Positions 63,801-64,000 of a DNA stretch of 64,000 nt are shown piece after piece; positions within the stretch are counted from its first letter, which is position 1; each line of letters begins with the position of its first letter. Position numbers and translations under genes: made by a program. Below the pieces are notes generated by a model. It saw only the letters and a list, made by a program, of their open reading frames with translations. It had not been told where the DNA came from and ran no database searches. The DNA lies in assembly GCA_003864495.1 (NCBI GenBank), contig ML133395.1, forward strand, positions 2,118,373-2,182,372, read 5' to 3'. The DNA is from Nemopilema nomurai (taxonomy: Eukaryota; Cnidaria; Scyphozoa; Rhizostomeae; Rhizostomatidae).

Positions 63801-64000
63801 CCCATCCCAACAACAGAACCACCAATTGAGCCCCCAAAACCAAGCGAGAAACCAGAGCCTCCCCCATCCCAACAATAGCACCACCAATCGAACCCCCAAA
63901 GCCAAGCGAGAAGCCAAAACCTCCCCCCATCCCAACAATAGCACCACCAATCGAACCCCCAAAGCCAAGCGAGAAGCCAAAACCTCCCACTATTCTGACA
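57866..64000 (+). CDS. Secreted multi-ShKT protein with Pro/Thr-rich tail (3' end outside window)
   Basis: Exons, all phase 1-1: 57866-57938 (signal peptide), 59812-59955, 60936-61055, 61621-61728, possible microexon 62356-62382, 62797-62904, then a repeat exon from 63463 past the window end. Each of the four cysteine exons encodes one ShKT domain: six cysteines ending in the CxxxCxxC pattern, two with the D-N-H-R-S start. ShKT is named after a sea-anemone potassium-channel blocker, but it is also a common extracellular module in metalloproteases and structural proteins. The order signal peptide, tandem ShKT, proline-rich tail resembles nematocyst-expressed proteins, but it also fits a mucin-like secreted protein. 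Whether it is a toxin cannot be judged here. The tail is broken by a one-base change near 63861. The gene is divergent from the TRP gene. Confidence 0.85.
59812..59955 (+). CDS. ShKT domain 1 exon
   Basis: Acceptor CATCCTCAG, donor GTAAGT, 144 bases, phase 1-1. It reads with six cysteines (CRDKVAC ... CRRSCGLC). The spacing between the third and fourth cysteines is longer than in the other three domains, with an insertion around the HPFFGS segment. It is hidden from simple ORF inspection because another frame is open across it. Confidence 0.8.
60936..61055 (+). CDS. ShKT domain 2 exon
   Basis: Acceptor CTTCCAG, donor GTGAAA, 120 bases, phase 1-1. Six cysteines, an aromatic-rich middle (YKRYGYCY) and CKKTCGFC at the end. 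It is the most divergent of the four at the N-terminal side (SDTLNY in place of the RDNHRS or KDNHRS seen in domains 3 and 4). Confidence 0.85.
61621..61728 (+). CDS. ShKT domain 3 exon
   Basis: Acceptor GGTTCAG, donor GTTTGT, 108 bases, phase 1-1. It reads CRDNHRSC, FWARNGEC and CRKSCGLC. A stop (TAA) lies just upstream in the same frame and a competing frame is open across the exon (61612-61845), so the splice borders decide the reading. It is closely related to domain 4. Confidence 0.8.
62356..62382 (+). CDS. Candidate 27-base microexon (linker)
   Basis: TTTTCTAG acceptor and GTAAGT donor enclose 27 bases that are phase 1-1 and free of stops, adding nine residues (about GGKLKPVKQ) between ShKT domains 3 and 4. 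The phase match to all neighbours is the argument; on size alone it could be chance. Confidence 0.4.
62797..62904 (+). CDS. ShKT domain 4 exon
   Basis: Acceptor TTTTCAG, donor GTATGT, 108 bases, phase 1-1. It has six cysteines (CKDNHRSC, YWARIGEC, CRKSCKRC) and aligns without gaps to domain 3, so the two probably arose by exon duplication. Confidence 0.88.
63463..64000 (+). CDS. Pro/Thr-rich tandem repeat exon (partial, frameshifted)
   Basis: Acceptor GTTTGCAG. It begins with (KP)n, passes a short Thr-rich stretch, then repeats a 63-base, 21-residue unit (KPEPPPIPTTEPPIEPPKPSE and variants) to the window edge. Thr/Pro content suggests an extended, possibly O-glycosylated stalk. In one unit the C-run at 63861-63865 has five C where sister units have six, which shifts the frame to a stop within four codons. 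The later copies are again regular in the other frame, so the break is a single base. Confidence 0.75.

Noticed and set aside
63446..63990. Minus-strand glycine- and phenylalanine-rich frames (GGGSGFSLGFGGS)
   Set aside because: Antisense of the Pro/Thr-rich repeat exon, which has a splice acceptor and phase match on the plus strand.

Overview
The window is metazoan nuclear DNA. It has split genes with GT-AG introns, no operons, AT-rich introns, many simple repeats and scattered transposon fragments. The gene families are a fibroblast growth factor receptor, the proteoglycan galactosyltransferase B4GALT7, the ER co-chaperone SIL1, an ankyrin-repeat TRP channel and a secreted multi-ShKT protein. 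Together they point to a cnidarian, most likely a sea anemone or other anthozoan. That identification is an inference from gene content; no species-diagnostic marker is present.

Layout. 1-6.6 kb holds no gene I can recognise and includes the upstream flank of the receptor. 6,629-26,158 (+) is an FGF-receptor tyrosine kinase. Its extracellular part carries a duplicated set of Ig exons: an extra intact D2-like exon at 11.8 kb, a decayed D3 exon at 13.4-13.7 kb, and possibly a decayed D1 exon at 11.2-11.4 kb. The kinase exon at 23.7 kb has a one-base frameshift. 26.2-35.7 kb is gene-poor: a long 3' flank, a 5'-truncated LINE (about 30.08-31.34 kb) and several minisatellites. 35,714-41,053 (+) is B4GALT7 in six exons. 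42,744-47,702 (+) is SIL1 in six exons. 48,991-53,559 (-) is an ankyrin-repeat TRP channel in four exons, convergent with SIL1. 57,866 to the window end (+) is a secreted gene with four ShKT domains and a proline/threonine-rich repeat tail; it runs off the window.

The genes do not form a pathway. B4GALT7 (Golgi) and SIL1 (ER) are both secretory-pathway housekeeping genes, lying head-to-tail with 1.7 kb between them. B4GALT7 makes the linker on which heparan sulfate is built, and heparan sulfate is the FGF co-receptor, but the closeness of the two genes here is probably chance.

Most notable are the Ig-exon duplication in the receptor and the pattern of divergence between its two D2 exons: about 70% nucleotide identity in the 5' part and about 94% in the 3' part, counted by eye. 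Two single-base breaks, in the receptor kinase and in the proline-rich tail, both lie in short homopolymers and may be sequence errors. No rRNA, tRNA or CRISPR array was seen.
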